NCBI RefSeq assembly: GCF_030815855.1
Contig: NZ_JAUSXG010000001.1
Coordinates: 2,790,001 to 2,854,000 of the forward strand
Source of the DNA: Variovorax paradoxus
Lineage (GTDB): Bacteria > Pseudomonadota > Gammaproteobacteria > Burkholderiales > Burkholderiaceae_C
Length of the DNA stretch: 64,000 bases
Reading direction: 5' to 3'
The translations under genes were made by a program, and so were the position numbers. Positions 21,849 to 30,992 of this stretch are shown piece after piece (the first letter of the stretch is position 1; every line of letters begins with the position of its first letter). The notes beneath the pieces are model-generated. The model ran no database searches. It saw only the letters and a program-made list of their open reading frames with translations, and had not been told where the DNA came from.

Positions 21849-23102
21849 ATGAAAATCGCGATCGTGGGCGCCGGCATCATCGGCGTCACCACCGCCTGGG
21901 AACTGGCTTCGGACGGCCATGAAGTGTCTGTGTTCGAGCGCCGCGGCGCGGCAGCCGAGGAAGCCAGTTTTGCCAATGCGGGCGTGGTCGCACCGGGCTA
22001 TGTGACGCCATGGGCCGCACCGGGCATGCGCGCCAAGGTACTGCGTTCGCTGCTTTCCTCCCACGGCGCCATCAAGCTGCGCTGGCCGCTGAATTCACGC
22101 GATATCGGCTGGATGTCGCGCTGGCAAAAAGCCTGCAAGCTCGAAACCTACCTGGCCAACCGCGCCCGCATGCAGCGGCTGGCGTTCTACAGCCGCACCC
22201 GCCTGCATGAGGTGACCGAGGCCCGCGAACTGAGCTACGAGCGCAGCGACGGCTACCTTGTGCTGCTGCGCTCCAAACGCGAGAAGAAGCTGGTACAGCC
22301 CGGTCTCGACGTGTTGCGGGCGGCAGGCAGCGTCTTTCGCGAAGTCGACGCCGACGAGGCCCGGCGCATCGAACCCGCGCTCAGCACCGACACGGCGCTT
22401 GCGGGCGGCATTTACCTGCCCGACGACGAAGTGGCCAACTGCCGCCAGTTCGCGCTGCTGCTCAAGTGGGAAGCCGAAGGACTTGGTGCCCAGTTCCATT
22501 TCAACTGCGACATCGCGCCGCTGAGCCGCGCCGAGCCGACCTCGGTGTCGCTCGCGAGCGGCTCCCCTCCACTGCGTTTCGATGCGGTGGTGGTGTGCGC
22601 CGGGCTCGCCTCGGCCTCGCTGCTGCGGCCGCTCGGCCTTCGGATTCCGATGGCGCCGATCTACGGCCATTCCGTCAGCGCGCCGATTCGCGAATCGCTC
22701 AATGCGCCGCGCAGTGCGGTGATGGACGAACGCTACAAGGTCGCGATCTCGCGCCTGGGCCAGCGCGTGCGCGTGGCCGGCAGCGCCGAAATCGGCGGTT
22801 CCCTGAACACGATGAATTCATCCTCTGTGCAAACGCTCTACAAGGTGCTGCACGACTGGTTCCCCGGCGCGGTCACGCTGCAGTCGGGCGTGCAGCAATG
22901 GAAGGGTGCACGGCCGATGCTGCCCGATGGCCCTCCGGTGCTCGGTGCCAGCGGCGTGCCGGGTGTCTGGCTCAATCTGGGCCATGGCTCGAGCGGCTGG
23001 GCATTGTCGTGCGGCAGCGCGCGCGTCGTGGCCGACCTGATCAGGGGCCGCGATGCAGGCGTCGATCTCGAAGGCCTGGGCATCGAGCGGCTCGGTCTGT
23101 AG
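21849..23102 (+). CDS. D-amino-acid dehydrogenase, FAD-dependent (DadA family)
   Basis: The 417-residue protein is of the DAO superfamily and oxidises D-amino acids to 2-oxo acids, passing electrons to the respiratory chain. The FAD dinucleotide motif IVGAGIIGVTTAWEL is at residues 4-18. SFANAGVVAPGYVTPWAAPG is the DadA-type substrate-site segment, and the C-terminal FAD part reads NLGHGSSGWALSCGSA. DadA usually pairs with alanine racemase, which is not seen here, so substrate preference is open. Confidence 0.9.
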   Translation: MKIAIVGAGIIGVTTAWELASDGHEVSVFERRGAAAEEASFANAGVVAPGYVTPWAAPGMRAKVLRSLLSSHGAIKLRWPLNSRDIGWMSRWQKACKLETYLANRARMQRLAFYSRTRLHEVTEARELSYERSDGYLVLLRSKREKKLVQPGLDVLRAAGSVFREVDADEARRIEPALSTDTALAGGIYLPDDEVANCRQFALLLKWEAEGLGAQFHFNCDIAPLSRAEPTSVSLASGSPPLRFDAVVVCAGLASASLLRPLGLRIPMAPIYGHSVSAPIRESLNAPRSAVMDERYKVAISRLGQRVRVAGSAEIGGSLNTMNSSSVQTLYKVLHDWFPGAVTLQSGVQQWKGARPMLPDGPPVLGASGVPGVWLNLGHGSSGWALSCGSARVVADLIRGRDAGVDLEGLGIERLGL

Positions 23103-23140
23103 GGTTTCGTTCACCCAGCATCGGGCGGCACAATGGCCCG

Positions 23141-24598
23141 ATGCAACGCATCACGTCAGCCACCATCGCCGACCTGTTCGACATCGCGGCGACGCGGCGC
23201 ATCGAGCACGCGGCGGCAGCCGCCCTGCCCGCCCACACGCTGATGCAGCGCGCAGGCATTGCCGTGGCGCGGCTGGCGATGGCGGTTGCGCCGCACGCGC
23301 GCACGGTATGGATCGCCTGCGGGCCCGGCAACAACGGCGGCGACGGTTTCGAAACGGCTGCGCAGCTGCAGCACCGAGGCTTCCTGCCGATCGTCACTTT
23401 CGCGGGTGACGAAAACCGCCTGCCGCCGGATGCGAAGGCATCGTTGCAGCGGGCCCGGGACGCCGGCGTGATCTTCGCCCCGACACCGCCGGCCGCATAC
23501 GACCTGGCCATCGATGCGTTGCTCGGCATCGGCGCGGTCCGGCCACCCGAGAACGCCATGGCCGAGTGGCTGCGGCAGATGCATGCGACGGCCCGGCCGG
23601 TACTCAGCATCGACGTGCCGTCCGGGCTGAATGCCGACACCGGGGTTTGGAATACCGCGCACCAGGGCGCCGCCTCGGCCCGCTTCTGCGCGACCCTCCT
23701 GACCCTGAAACCGGGCCTGTTCACAACGCAGGGCCGCGACGCCGCGGGCACGGTCTGGTTCGACGACCTGGGTTGCAGCGAGATTGCCGAGCCACCCGCC
23801 GCACGCCTTGCGGGCGCACCGACGGACCCGGCGCGCATTCACGCATCGCACAAGGGCAGCTATGGCGATGTTGCCGTGATCGGCGGTGCCTCCGGCATGG
23901 CCGGCGCCGCCCTGCTGGCCGGATCGGCTGCGCTGCATGCGGGCGCCGGACGCGTGTTCGTCGGCTTGCTCGACCCGAATGCAGCCCCCGTCGATCTGGC
24001 CCAGCCCGAACTGATGCTGCGAGACGCCAACGCCATTGATCTCTCGGGAACGACAGCGGTTTGCGGATGCGGCGGTGGCGCGGCGGTACGCACGGTGCTG
24101 CCGCGCGTGCTGGCGACAGCGGCTGCATTGGTGCTCGATGCCGATGCATTGAATGCCATCGCCGTCGACAGCGCACTGCAAACGCAGCTCGCATCGCGCG
24201 CCCGGCGCGGAAGGCCGACCGTGATCACCCCGCATCCGCTCGAGGCCGCGCGCCTGTTGAATTGCTCGGCCGCCGACGTCCAGGCGGACAGGCTGGCAGC
24301 AGCCCGCCAACTGGCGTCGCGCTACGGCGTCGTGGCCGTGCTCAAGGGCTCGGGAACAGTGATCGCCGACGACAGCGGCACACCGCCGCTGTTCAATCTG
24401 ACCGGCAATGCCAGGCTCGCCACCGCCGGCACCGGCGACGTTCTGGCCGGAATGATCGGCGCCGCGCTGGCCGCGAAAGAACCGGCCTTCGAAGCAGCGC
24501 ACCGAGCGGTCTGGCGCCACGGCCGCATCGCCGACACCTGGCCGGCCGATGCGCCTCCGTTGACGGCCGGCGCGCTGGCGCGCCAGGCACCCTGCTGA
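23141..24598 (+). CDS. nnr: Bifunctional NAD(P)H-hydrate epimerase/dehydratase
   Basis: This enzyme repairs damaged NAD(P)H: the N-terminal YjeF domain epimerises NAD(P)HX and the C-terminal ADP-dependent domain dehydrates it. The 485-residue protein carries WIACGPGNNGGDGFETA (about 57-73) and SIDVPSGLNADTG in the first half. The second half has HKGSYGDVAVIGGASGMAGA, TPHPLEAARLL, and the nucleotide motif LATAGTGDVLAG near residue 430. It starts 38 nt after the dehydrogenase and converges on the next gene, with only 6 nt between the stop codons. Confidence 0.96.
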   Translation: MQRITSATIADLFDIAATRRIEHAAAAALPAHTLMQRAGIAVARLAMAVAPHARTVWIACGPGNNGGDGFETAAQLQHRGFLPIVTFAGDENRLPPDAKASLQRARDAGVIFAPTPPAAYDLAIDALLGIGAVRPPENAMAEWLRQMHATARPVLSIDVPSGLNADTGVWNTAHQGAASARFCATLLTLKPGLFTTQGRDAAGTVWFDDLGCSEIAEPPAARLAGAPTDPARIHASHKGSYGDVAVIGGASGMAGAALLAGSAALHAGAGRVFVGLLDPNAAPVDLAQPELMLRDANAIDLSGTTAVCGCGGGAAVRTVLPRVLATAAALVLDADALNAIAVDSALQTQLASRARRGRPTVITPHPLEAARLLNCSAADVQADRLAAARQLASRYGVVAVLKGSGTVIADDSGTPPLFNLTGNARLATAGTGDVLAGMIGAALAAKEPAFEAAHRAVWRHGRIADTWPADAPPLTAGALARQAPC

Positions 24599-24604
24599 AA
24601 GCTT

Positions 24605-25369
24605 CTAGCCGCGCCCGACGAAGGGCATCTTCGTCGCCATGATGGTGTGGAACAGCACGTTGGCCTCGAGCGGCAGGTTCGCCATGTAGAGCACCGACTG
24701 GCCGACGATCTTCACGTCGATCAGCGGCTCGATCGCGAGTTCGCCGTTGGCTTGCGGCACGCCCTTGGCCATGCGCGCGGCCAGTTCGGTCATGGCATTG
24801 CCCACGTCGACCTGGCCCACCGCGATGTCGTACTTGCGTCCGTCGAGCGAGGCCGTCTTGGTCAGCCCTTCCACCGCGTGCTTGGTCGCGGTATAGGCCG
24901 CGGAATTCGGCCGCGGAGCCGTGGCCGAGATGGAGCCGTTGTTAATGATGCGCCCGCCCCGCGGGGTTTGCGCCTTCATCGTGCGGAACGCCTGCTGAAT
25001 GCAGAAAAACATGCCGCTCAGGTTGATGTCGACCACGCCGCGCCATTGCTCGGGCGTCCAGTCCTCGAACGGACCCGGGGGGTTGCCCACGCCGGCATTG
25101 TTGAACAGCAGATCGACGCGGCCGAAGCGCTCCACGGCGGCGGCGAACAGCGCCTGCACCGATTCGGAATTCGCCACGTCGGTCGGCACCGCGAAGGCAC
25201 GCGCGCCGGCTCCCGACTCTTCCGCCACCTGCTCCAGCGGTTCGAGGCGGCGGCCCGCCAGCGCCACGCTCCAGCCGTCGGCCAGCAATGCAAGCGCCGC
25301 GGCGCGCCCGATGCCGGTGCCGGCGCCCGTCACGATCGCGATGCGGCCCTTGTTGTTTTCCACGCTCAT
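24605..25369 (-). CDS. Short-chain dehydrogenase/reductase
   Basis: The protein is 254 residues of the classical SDR type. The Rossmann glycine motif is TGAGTGIG at 14-21, with NNAG near 90. The catalytic Ser is in NNGSISA and the Tyr-Lys pair is in YTATK. The Arg-Arg after the second strand (AGRRLEP) suggests NADP preference. The substrate is unknown. It is 61 nt downstream of rnr in the same direction and may share its transcript. Confidence 0.88.
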   Translation of the reverse strand: MSVENNKGRIAIVTGAGTGIGRAAALALLADGWSVALAGRRLEPLEQVAEESGAGARAFAVPTDVANSESVQALFAAAVERFGRVDLLFNNAGVGNPPGPFEDWTPEQWRGVVDINLSGMFFCIQQAFRTMKAQTPRGGRIINNGSISATAPRPNSAAYTATKHAVEGLTKTASLDGRKYDIAVGQVDVGNAMTELAARMAKGVPQANGELAIEPLIDVKIVGQSVLYMANLPLEANVLFHTIMATKMPFVGRG

Positions 25370-25430
25370 GCTCGGTGTCTCCTTCTGGGGTTGTCTGTCT
25401 CGATGATGTATGAATGCAATGCGTCGTGCG

Positions 25431-27698
25431 TCACGCGCGGCGAGGCTTGCGCCCCTTCATCTTGTTGGCGGCCTTCTTCACCGCCGACTTGAAAGCCTGC
25501 ATGGCCGACTGGGGCCCCGCCGCAGCGGTCACGACGCGCTCGCTGCGCTGCTCGGGAGCCGCCGCTTCGGCCTTGTGGCGCGAGCTGCGCTTGGCCGATG
25601 CCTTGATCGGCACGCCGGCCGAGCCCACGCCCTTGTCCTTCATGGCACGTGCCGTGAGCTCTTCGCCCTCGCGCACCAGGCGGAAATCGATCTTGCGTCC
25701 GTCCAGGTCGACGCGGCTTACCTGCACCCGTACACGGGTGCCGATGGCGTAGCGAATGCCGGTGCGCTCCCCGCGCAGTTCCTGGCGCATCTCGTCGAAC
25801 TTGAAGTATTCGCCGCCGAGCTCGGTGATGTGCACGAGTCCCTCGACATACATGGCGTCCAGCGTGACGAAGATGCCGAAGGTCGTGGCCGCCGTGACCA
25901 CGCCGCCATACTCCTCGCCCAGATGCTCGCGCATGTACTTGCACTTGAGCCACGCCTCGACGTCGCGGCTCGCTTCGTCGGCGCGGCGCTCGTTGGCGCT
26001 GCAATGCAGGCCGGCCGCTTCCCAGGCCAGCACTTCCTTGGTCGGAGCGACCGTGGCTTTCTGCGGCTTGGTGGTCGGCGCCTTCACGCGCGAGGCCAGC
26101 CGCTTGGCCAGCTTGGCATGCGCCTCGCCCGGCGTCGGCAGCATCGGCAGCTGGTAGCGCGTCTTGCCGAGAATGGCCTTGATCACGCGGTGCACCAGCA
26201 GGTCCGGGTAGCGCCGGATCGGGCTCGTGAAGTGCGTGTAAGCCTCGTAAGCCAGGCCGAAGTGGCCGCTGTTGATGGGCGTGTAGATGGCCTGCTGCAT
26301 CGAGCGCAGCAGCATGGTGTGAATCTGCTGCGCGTCGGGCCGCTCCTTGGTGGCTTCGGCAATCGCCTGGAACTCCCCGGGCCGCGGATCATCGGTGATG
26401 CTCAACCCCACACCCATGGCTTTCAGGTAGCCGCGAAGGATTTCCTTCTTCTCGGGCGTCGGGCCTTCGTGCACGCGGAACAGGCCCGGGTGCTTGCCTT
26501 CGGCGATGAAGTCAGCGCTGCACACATTGGCCGCGAGCATGGCTTCTTCGATCAGGCGGTGGGCCTCGTTGCGCGTGCGCGGCACGATCTTCTCGATGCG
26601 GCCGGCGTCGTCGCAGATGATCTGCGTCTCGGTGGTTTCGAAGTCGACCGCCCCGCGCTTGCCGCGCTGCTTGAGCAACGCCTTGTAGACGTCGGCCAGG
26701 TTCAGCAGGTCCTTCACGCGGTCCTTGCGCTTGGCCGCCTCGGGGCCGCGCGTGTTGCCGAGAATGGCAGCCACCTCGGTGTAGGTGAAGCGTGCGTGGC
26801 TGAACATCACCGCCGGATAGAACTGGTAGGCGTAGATCTCGCCGTCGGCCGCCACGAGCATGTCGCACACCATGCACAGTCGCTCGACTTCGGGGTTCAG
26901 CGAACACAAACCGTTCGAAAGCTTTTCCGGCAGCATCGGAATAACGCGGCGCGGAAAGTAGACACTGGTGGCTCGGTCGTAGGCATCGATGTCGATGGCC
27001 GACCCGGTCTGCACATAGGCGCTGACATCGGCAATGGCAACCAGCAGGCGCCACCCCTTGCCGCGGCCAACCTTCGCGGGCTCGCAGTACACGGCGTCGT
27101 CGAAGTCGCGTGCGTCCTCGCCGTCGATGGTGACCAGCGGCACATCGGTCAGGTCGATGCGGCCCTTCTTGTCGGCGGGTCGGACCTTCTCGGGCAATGC
27201 CTTGGCTTCGGCCAGGCATTCCGCGGAAAACTCGTGCGGCACGCCGTACTTGCGCACGGCAATTTCGATCTCCATGCCCGGGTCGTCGATCTCGCCGAGC
27301 ACTTCCTTCACGCGTCCCACCGGCTGGCCGAACAGGGCCGGCGGCTCGGTGAGCTGCACCACGACAACCTGCCCCACCTTTGCGGGACCGGTCGCGCCCT
27401 TGGGAATCAGTACGTCCTGTCCGTAGCGCTTGTCTTCGGGCGCGACGAGCCAGATGCCGCCTTCATGCAACAGGCGGCCGATGATCGGCTGCTCCGGGCG
27501 CTCGACGATTTCGACCACCCGCCCCTCGGGACGCCCACGCCGGTCTTGCCGCACCACGCGCGCCTTGACGCGGTCCTTGTGCAGCACCGCGCGCATCTCG
27601 TTCGGGGGCAGATAGATGTCGGCTTCGCCGTCGTCGCGCTGCACGAAACCGTGTCCGTCGCGATGTCCTTGAACAGTTCCTTCAAATTCATCCAGCAG
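25431..27698 (-). CDS. rnr: Ribonuclease R, start codon uncertain
   Basis: RNase R is a 3'-5' exoribonuclease that degrades structured RNA. The protein has cold-shock domains at the N-terminal side, the RNB catalytic domain with [20 protein letters not shown] near 250-270, [16 protein letters not shown], and a C-terminal S1 domain with a basic tail ([10 protein letters not shown]). The conserved N-terminal sequence [19 protein letters not shown] is encoded in frame from 27698, but that frame has no ATG, GTG or TTG before it back to the stop at 27771-27773. The first GTG in frame is at 27644, inside conserved sequence. The coordinate given is a CTG codon and is provisional. The two ATG codons nearby (27715, 27691) are in another frame. 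A true rare start or an indel are both possible. Confidence 0.9.
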   Translation of the reverse strand: MLDEFEGTVQGHRDGHGFVQRDDGEADIYLPPNEMRAVLHKDRVKARVVRQDRRGRPEGRVVEIVERPEQPIIGRLLHEGGIWLVAPEDKRYGQDVLIPKGATGPAKVGQVVVVQLTEPPALFGQPVGRVKEVLGEIDDPGMEIEIAVRKYGVPHEFSAECLAEAKALPEKVRPADKKGRIDLTDVPLVTIDGEDARDFDDAVYCEPAKVGRGKGWRLLVAIADVSAYVQTGSAIDIDAYDRATSVYFPRRVIPMLPEKLSNGLCSLNPEVERLCMVCDMLVAADGEIYAYQFYPAVMFSHARFTYTEVAAILGNTRGPEAAKRKDRVKDLLNLADVYKALLKQRGKRGAVDFETTETQIICDDAGRIEKIVPRTRNEAHRLIEEAMLAANVCSADFIAEGKHPGLFRVHEGPTPEKKEILRGYLKAMGVGLSITDDPRPGEFQAIAEATKERPDAQQIHTMLLRSMQQAIYTPINSGHFGLAYEAYTHFTSPIRRYPDLLVHRVIKAILGKTRYQLPMLPTPGEAHAKLAKRLASRVKAPTTKPQKATVAPTKEVLAWEAAGLHCSANERRADEASRDVEAWLKCKYMREHLGEEYGGVVTAATTFGIFVTLDAMYVEGLVHITELGGEYFKFDEMRQELRGERTGIRYAIGTRVRVQVSRVDLDGRKIDFRLVREGEELTARAMKDKGVGSAGVPIKASAKRSSRHKAEAAAPEQRSERVVTAAAGPQSAMQAFKSAVKKAANKMKGRKPRRA

Positions 27699-27778
27699 TC
27701 CGCTGGAGTGGCCATTATTTTTGATATGATTCTCTCTTTCCTGAAATTCAAAACATAACTGCTTCGGCGGTTATGCGG

Positions 27779-27863
<85 letters not shown>

Positions 27864-27877
27864 CCCCTACCAAGCTG

Positions 27878-27917
27878 AAACCCCTGTGAATCTTAGATTT
27901 ACAGGGGTTTTTTCTTT
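27878..27917 (+). terminator. Intrinsic terminator of tRNA-Leu
   Basis: AAACCCCTGT (27878-27887) pairs with ACAGGGGTTT (27901-27910). The loop sequence extends the stem further (AATC/GATT), and a T-rich tract (TTTTTTCTTTT) follows. It lies 14 nt after the tRNA 3' end. Confidence 0.9.
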
Positions 27918-28423
27918 TCCCTGGGAACATGATCGAGGGATGCTCTCCCCCGCAATAATCGATCGCAGCCAGACTGAGCCGGATCGACGGTAGTCCGCCG
28001 CATTCGCGCACACCCTCGCAGCCCCGGATTGGGATCTCCTGCGAAACGGTTTTCGACGACACGGATTCGGACAAGTGGAACGGGCTTCGTCTCATGAAGT
28101 GATGCAGCGACCGCTCACGGAGCAGCGGTTTTCCGCCATTCTGACGCAGTCCATCGACGAATGATCGCGCACAGTTTCAAGAAGCGTGGCAACGGAGTCA
28201 ATACACCGCGTTGCCAGTAAAGGTGAACCGCAAACCCAACCTGATGAGCGCGGCGTTCAACTCGCTGCAGGATCATGGGGAATCTGCGGAGTTGCGACAG
28301 GCTGTGAAGCCTGTGGTGCACGATACCACGGCGAGCAACGACAGCCTCGTCGATCCGCGCGACGGCTGCTGCCGCCACTGTCCGCGCCATACTTGCGTCG
28401 ACGCACCGCACTCCTTCTCGTCC
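27918..28423 (+). other. Non-coding or undetermined stretch
   Basis: This 506-bp region separates tRNA-Leu from the DUF1232 gene. Open frames cross it on both strands, but none has a conserved motif, plausible start with ribosome binding site, or the codon bias of its neighbours. I see no RNA gene or repeat of note. An in-frame extension of the downstream gene back to 28211 is possible but its residues look random. Confidence 0.5.
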
Positions 28424-28816
28424 ATGTCCATTTTCAAAAGCATCAGGCATTGGGCTTCCCGGATCAAGCGCGACGCCGTCACGCTGTGGTTTGCCTACCG
28501 CCACTCCGGAACGCCCTGGTTCGCAAAGGCCCTCGCCGCGTTCGTCGTCGCTTATGCATTGAGCCCGATCGACCTCATACCCGATTTCATTCCGGTACTT
28601 GGCTACCTCGACGATGCCTTGCTGTTGCCCGGCCTCATCTGGCTGAACATCCGGCTCATTCCGGCCGATGTCCTCGAAGAATGCCGCGCGCGCGCAGACA
28701 AGTGGATGAAAGAACAAGGCGCGAAGCCTCGAAGCATCGCGGGTGCTGTGCTCGTTCTTGCAATCTGGATCGCTGTTGGCACGGCTCTGTGGGCGTGGTT
28801 CACCACGCGCAACTAG
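28424..28816 (+). CDS. YkvA/DUF1232 family small membrane protein
   Basis: The protein is 130 residues from MSIFKSIRHWASRIKRDAV. The DUF1232 signature is plain: AKALAAFVVAYALSPIDLIP (about 37-56), then DFIPVLGYLDDALLLPG. A hydrophobic segment at about 105-125 (SIAGAVLVLAIWIAVGTALW) is a probable transmembrane helix. The molecular function of this widespread family is not established. The Met at 28424 was chosen because the conserved part begins soon after it. Confidence 0.82.
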   Translation: MSIFKSIRHWASRIKRDAVTLWFAYRHSGTPWFAKALAAFVVAYALSPIDLIPDFIPVLGYLDDALLLPGLIWLNIRLIPADVLEECRARADKWMKEQGAKPRSIAGAVLVLAIWIAVGTALWAWFTTRN

Positions 28817-28859
28817 CCTCGGGCGCGAGGACCAAATCGCTCGGCAAGGCGGAGATTTC

Positions 28860-28875
28860 CTGTATATTTGTACAG
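28860..28875 (+). promoter_or_regulatory. Putative LexA (SOS) box
   Basis: The 16-bp sequence CTGTATATTTGTACAG matches the CTGT-N8-ACAG LexA consensus of many proteobacteria exactly in its two half-sites. It overlaps a possible -10 (TATATT at 28863-28868; a weak -35 TCGGCA lies 16 bp upstream) and ends 23 nt before the ATG of the next gene. LexA control is inferred from the motif and its position. Confidence 0.65.
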
Positions 28876-28898
28876 TCTTTTCACAAAGGATAACCGCC

Positions 28899-29180
28899 AT
28901 GTCCACGCCCGAAGAATCCAACTATCCCGCTCGCAACCATGCGCTGGCTGAAGCACTGGCGTGGATCTCGAAGTTCGCGCACGCCTGGAAGGCGATCGAG
29001 CCTCGTCCTCAGTCGCTGAGCATCGACGGGTTCATCCTCTGGGGCCCCGTGCTCTATGAACAGCACCGCAACGAAGATCCGGTGGCGCTCGCGACGCAGC
29101 TCTACGGGAAGTCGGGCGCCTACTTCAAGTACCTGTACCCGGGTCAAGCGTTGCAAGCTGACGACGCACTTCCCTTCTAG
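28899..29180 (+). CDS. Hypothetical 93-residue protein, probably SOS-regulated
   Basis: I do not recognise this protein. It begins MSTPEESNYPARNHALAEAL and has no signal peptide or transmembrane segment. It contains an amphipathic helix region (about 13-33, rich in Ala, Trp and His), the aromatic segment GFILWGPVLYEQHR in the middle, and YGKSGAYFKYLYPGQAL near the end. The start is supported by the ribosome binding site AAAGGA 8 nt upstream. The gene lies 23 nt after an apparent LexA box, so induction on DNA damage is likely. It ends 144 nt before a 28-aa membrane peptide, with hairpins but no U-run terminator between. Confidence 0.75.
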   Translation: MSTPEESNYPARNHALAEALAWISKFAHAWKAIEPRPQSLSIDGFILWGPVLYEQHRNEDPVALATQLYGKSGAYFKYLYPGQALQADDALPF

Positions 29181-29181
29181 A

Positions 29182-29311
29182 GTCCCGGAACTCCCGAGAA
29201 GCGGGACGCTGAAGTGTGGCAAAAGTCACACTGTTCCATGCATATGCGTCTAAAGGTAACGAGAAATCACACATAAGGTTACGTTTGGTTTGAAAATACG
29301 GATATCAAACC
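29182..29311 (+). repeat. Three short inverted repeats between two small genes
   Basis: Three separate stems are visible: GTCCCG/CGGGAC (29182-29207), AGTGTG/CACACT (29213-29232) and GGTTTGA/TCAAACC (29287-29311). None is followed by a T run, so they are not obvious terminators. The last ends 13 nt before the GTG of the small membrane peptide and could affect its translation or bind a regulator. Confidence 0.5.
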
Positions 29312-29324
29312 TACGGAAACTATC

Positions 29325-29411
29325 GTGATCGCAGCATTTACCTTGTTAATCGGCATGTTCCTCGGCGCGTTGTTCATGAGCCTTCTGGTCATTTCGCGCT
29401 CGGATGACTGA
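29325..29411 (+). CDS. 28-residue single-helix membrane peptide
   Basis: The GTG-started frame encodes MIAAFTLLIGMFLGALFMSL followed by LVISRSDD. Residues 2-23 form one hydrophobic helix with Gly10-x3-Gly14 spacing, and the tail is charged. It resembles the small DUF3789-type peptides by recollection, not by search. GGAAA lies 5 nt upstream as a weak ribosome binding site. A strong terminator starts 39 nt after the stop, which supports a real transcript end here. It could be expressed with the upstream SOS-box gene. The function is unknown. Confidence 0.6.
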   Translation: MIAAFTLLIGMFLGALFMSLLVISRSDD

Positions 29412-29449
29412 AAACTGCCGGGCATCGGCCGCCCCATTCAAGCCGATCG

Positions 29450-29478
29450 AAAAGCCCGCTCAAGCGGGCTTTTCTTTT
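29450..29478 (+). terminator. Intrinsic terminator after the 28-aa peptide gene
   Basis: AAAAGCCCGCT and AGCGGGCTTTT form an 11-bp stem with a very short loop, and TTTCTTTTT follows. It ends the small-gene transcript before the convergent rimO. Confidence 0.88.
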
Positions 29479-29544
29479 TGCGCCTGACAAGGGCCGATGG
29501 GCGCGACGGCGGCTGCGGCTCGTCTGGAGCCCGGCGGCGGCGGT

Positions 29545-30951
29545 TTAAATCGGCAGCGCGATCAGGTCGTGGCCCTCGGCCCCGACGATGCGGGCTCGGG
29601 TGAATTCACCCACCTTGAGCGTCTTGCTGATTTTCTCGGGCGGCAGCAGGCGCACGGTGCCGTCGATCTCGGGCGCGTCGGCGTAGGTTCGCCCGATGCC
29701 ACCCTTGCGGCCCATGCCCGGCGCCGAATCCACCAGCACCTGCATCGTTGCACCGATGCGCTGGCGCAGCTTGGCGATCGACACGGCTTCCGCCACTTCC
29801 ATGAAGCGCGCGCGGCGCGCTTCGCGCTCCGCCGGCGGCAGCATGCCGGGAATGTCGTTGGCCGTGGCACCTTCGACGGGGCTGTAGGCAAAGCAACCGG
29901 CCCGGTCGATCTGGGCTTCGCGGATGAAGTCGAGCAGATGCTCGAACTCCTGCTCCGTTTCACCCGGAAAGCCGGCGATGAAGGTGCTGCGGATCACGAG
30001 CTCGGGACAAACCTCGCGCCAGCGCGCCAGGCGCTCCAGGTTCTTCTCGCCGCTGGCCGGCCGCTTCATGCGCTTGAGCACATCGGGATGGCTGTGCTGC
30101 AGCGGCACGTCGAGATAAGGCAGCACCTGGCCGCTCGCCATCAGCGGAATGATTTCGTCCACGCTCGGGTAGGGGTACACATAGTGCAGCCGAACCCAGG
30201 CGCCGTAAGGCTCGGCTATTTCGCCCAGCGTGCGCACCAGTTCGAGCATGCGGGTCTTGACAGGCTTGCCATCCCAGAAGCCGGTGCGGTACTTGACGTC
30301 CACGCCATAGGCCGAAGTGTCCTGGCTGATGACCAGCAGCTCTTTCACGCCGCCTTCGAACAAGGCTTTTGCCTCGCCGAGCACATCGCCGACCGGACGC
30401 GACACGAGGTCGCCGCGCATCGACGGAATGATGCAGAAGGTGCAACGGTGATTGCAGCCTTCGCTGATCTTCAGGTACGCATAGTGCCGCGGCGTGAGCT
30501 TGAGGCCTGCGATGCCGAAGGTGTTGGGAACCAGGTCGACGAACGGGTCATGCGGCTTCGGCAAATTGGCGTGAACCGCATCCATGACCTCCTGCGTGGC
30601 GTGCGGACCGGTCACGGCCAGCACGCTGGGGTGCATTTGCCGCACCAGGTTGCCGCCCTGGTCGCCGGTCTTGGCACCGAGGCAGCCCGTGACGATGACG
30701 CGGCCGTTTTCCGCCAGTGCCTCGCCGATGGTGTCGAGGCTTTCCTTCACGGCATCGTCGATGAAGCCGCAGGTGTTGACGATCACCAGGTCGGCGCCTT
30801 CGAAGGTCTTGGAGGTTTGATAGCCCTCGGCACTGAGCCGGGTCAGGATCAATTCGGAATCGGTCAGGGCCTTGGGGCAGCCCAGGCTCACAAAGCCGAC
30901 CTTGGGGGCAGCCGGCGTGACGGTACGTTCGGGGGAGGCAACTTCGCTCAT
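29545..30951 (-). CDS. rimO: Ribosomal protein S12 methylthiotransferase
   Basis: RimO adds a methylthio group to Asp89 of ribosomal protein S12. The 468-residue protein has an N-terminal UPF0004 domain with its three cluster Cys (in [15 protein letters not shown] and TGCLG), a radical-SAM domain with the CNHRCTFC motif, and a C-terminal TRAM domain. [20 protein letters not shown] is characteristic of RimO rather than MiaB. The ATG at 30951 ([11 protein letters not shown]) gives the expected short leader before the conserved KVGFVSLGC. Confidence 0.97.
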   Translation of the reverse strand: MSEVASPERTVTPAAPKVGFVSLGCPKALTDSELILTRLSAEGYQTSKTFEGADLVIVNTCGFIDDAVKESLDTIGEALAENGRVIVTGCLGAKTGDQGGNLVRQMHPSVLAVTGPHATQEVMDAVHANLPKPHDPFVDLVPNTFGIAGLKLTPRHYAYLKISEGCNHRCTFCIIPSMRGDLVSRPVGDVLGEAKALFEGGVKELLVISQDTSAYGVDVKYRTGFWDGKPVKTRMLELVRTLGEIAEPYGAWVRLHYVYPYPSVDEIIPLMASGQVLPYLDVPLQHSHPDVLKRMKRPASGEKNLERLARWREVCPELVIRSTFIAGFPGETEQEFEHLLDFIREAQIDRAGCFAYSPVEGATANDIPGMLPPAEREARRARFMEVAEAVSIAKLRQRIGATMQVLVDSAPGMGRKGGIGRTYADAPEIDGTVRLLPPEKISKTLKVGEFTRARIVGAEGHDLIALPI

Positions 30952-30992
30952 ATATGCCCCTATTGTCCCAGCTATCGGCCGGGAGCGGGATT

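Noticed and set aside
28115..28921. Open frame opposite the DUF1232 gene
   Set aside because: No motif, and the plus-strand protein is a clear family member.
29181..29324. Terminator after the 93-aa gene
   Set aside because: Two stems are present but neither is followed by a T run, so I did not call termination.
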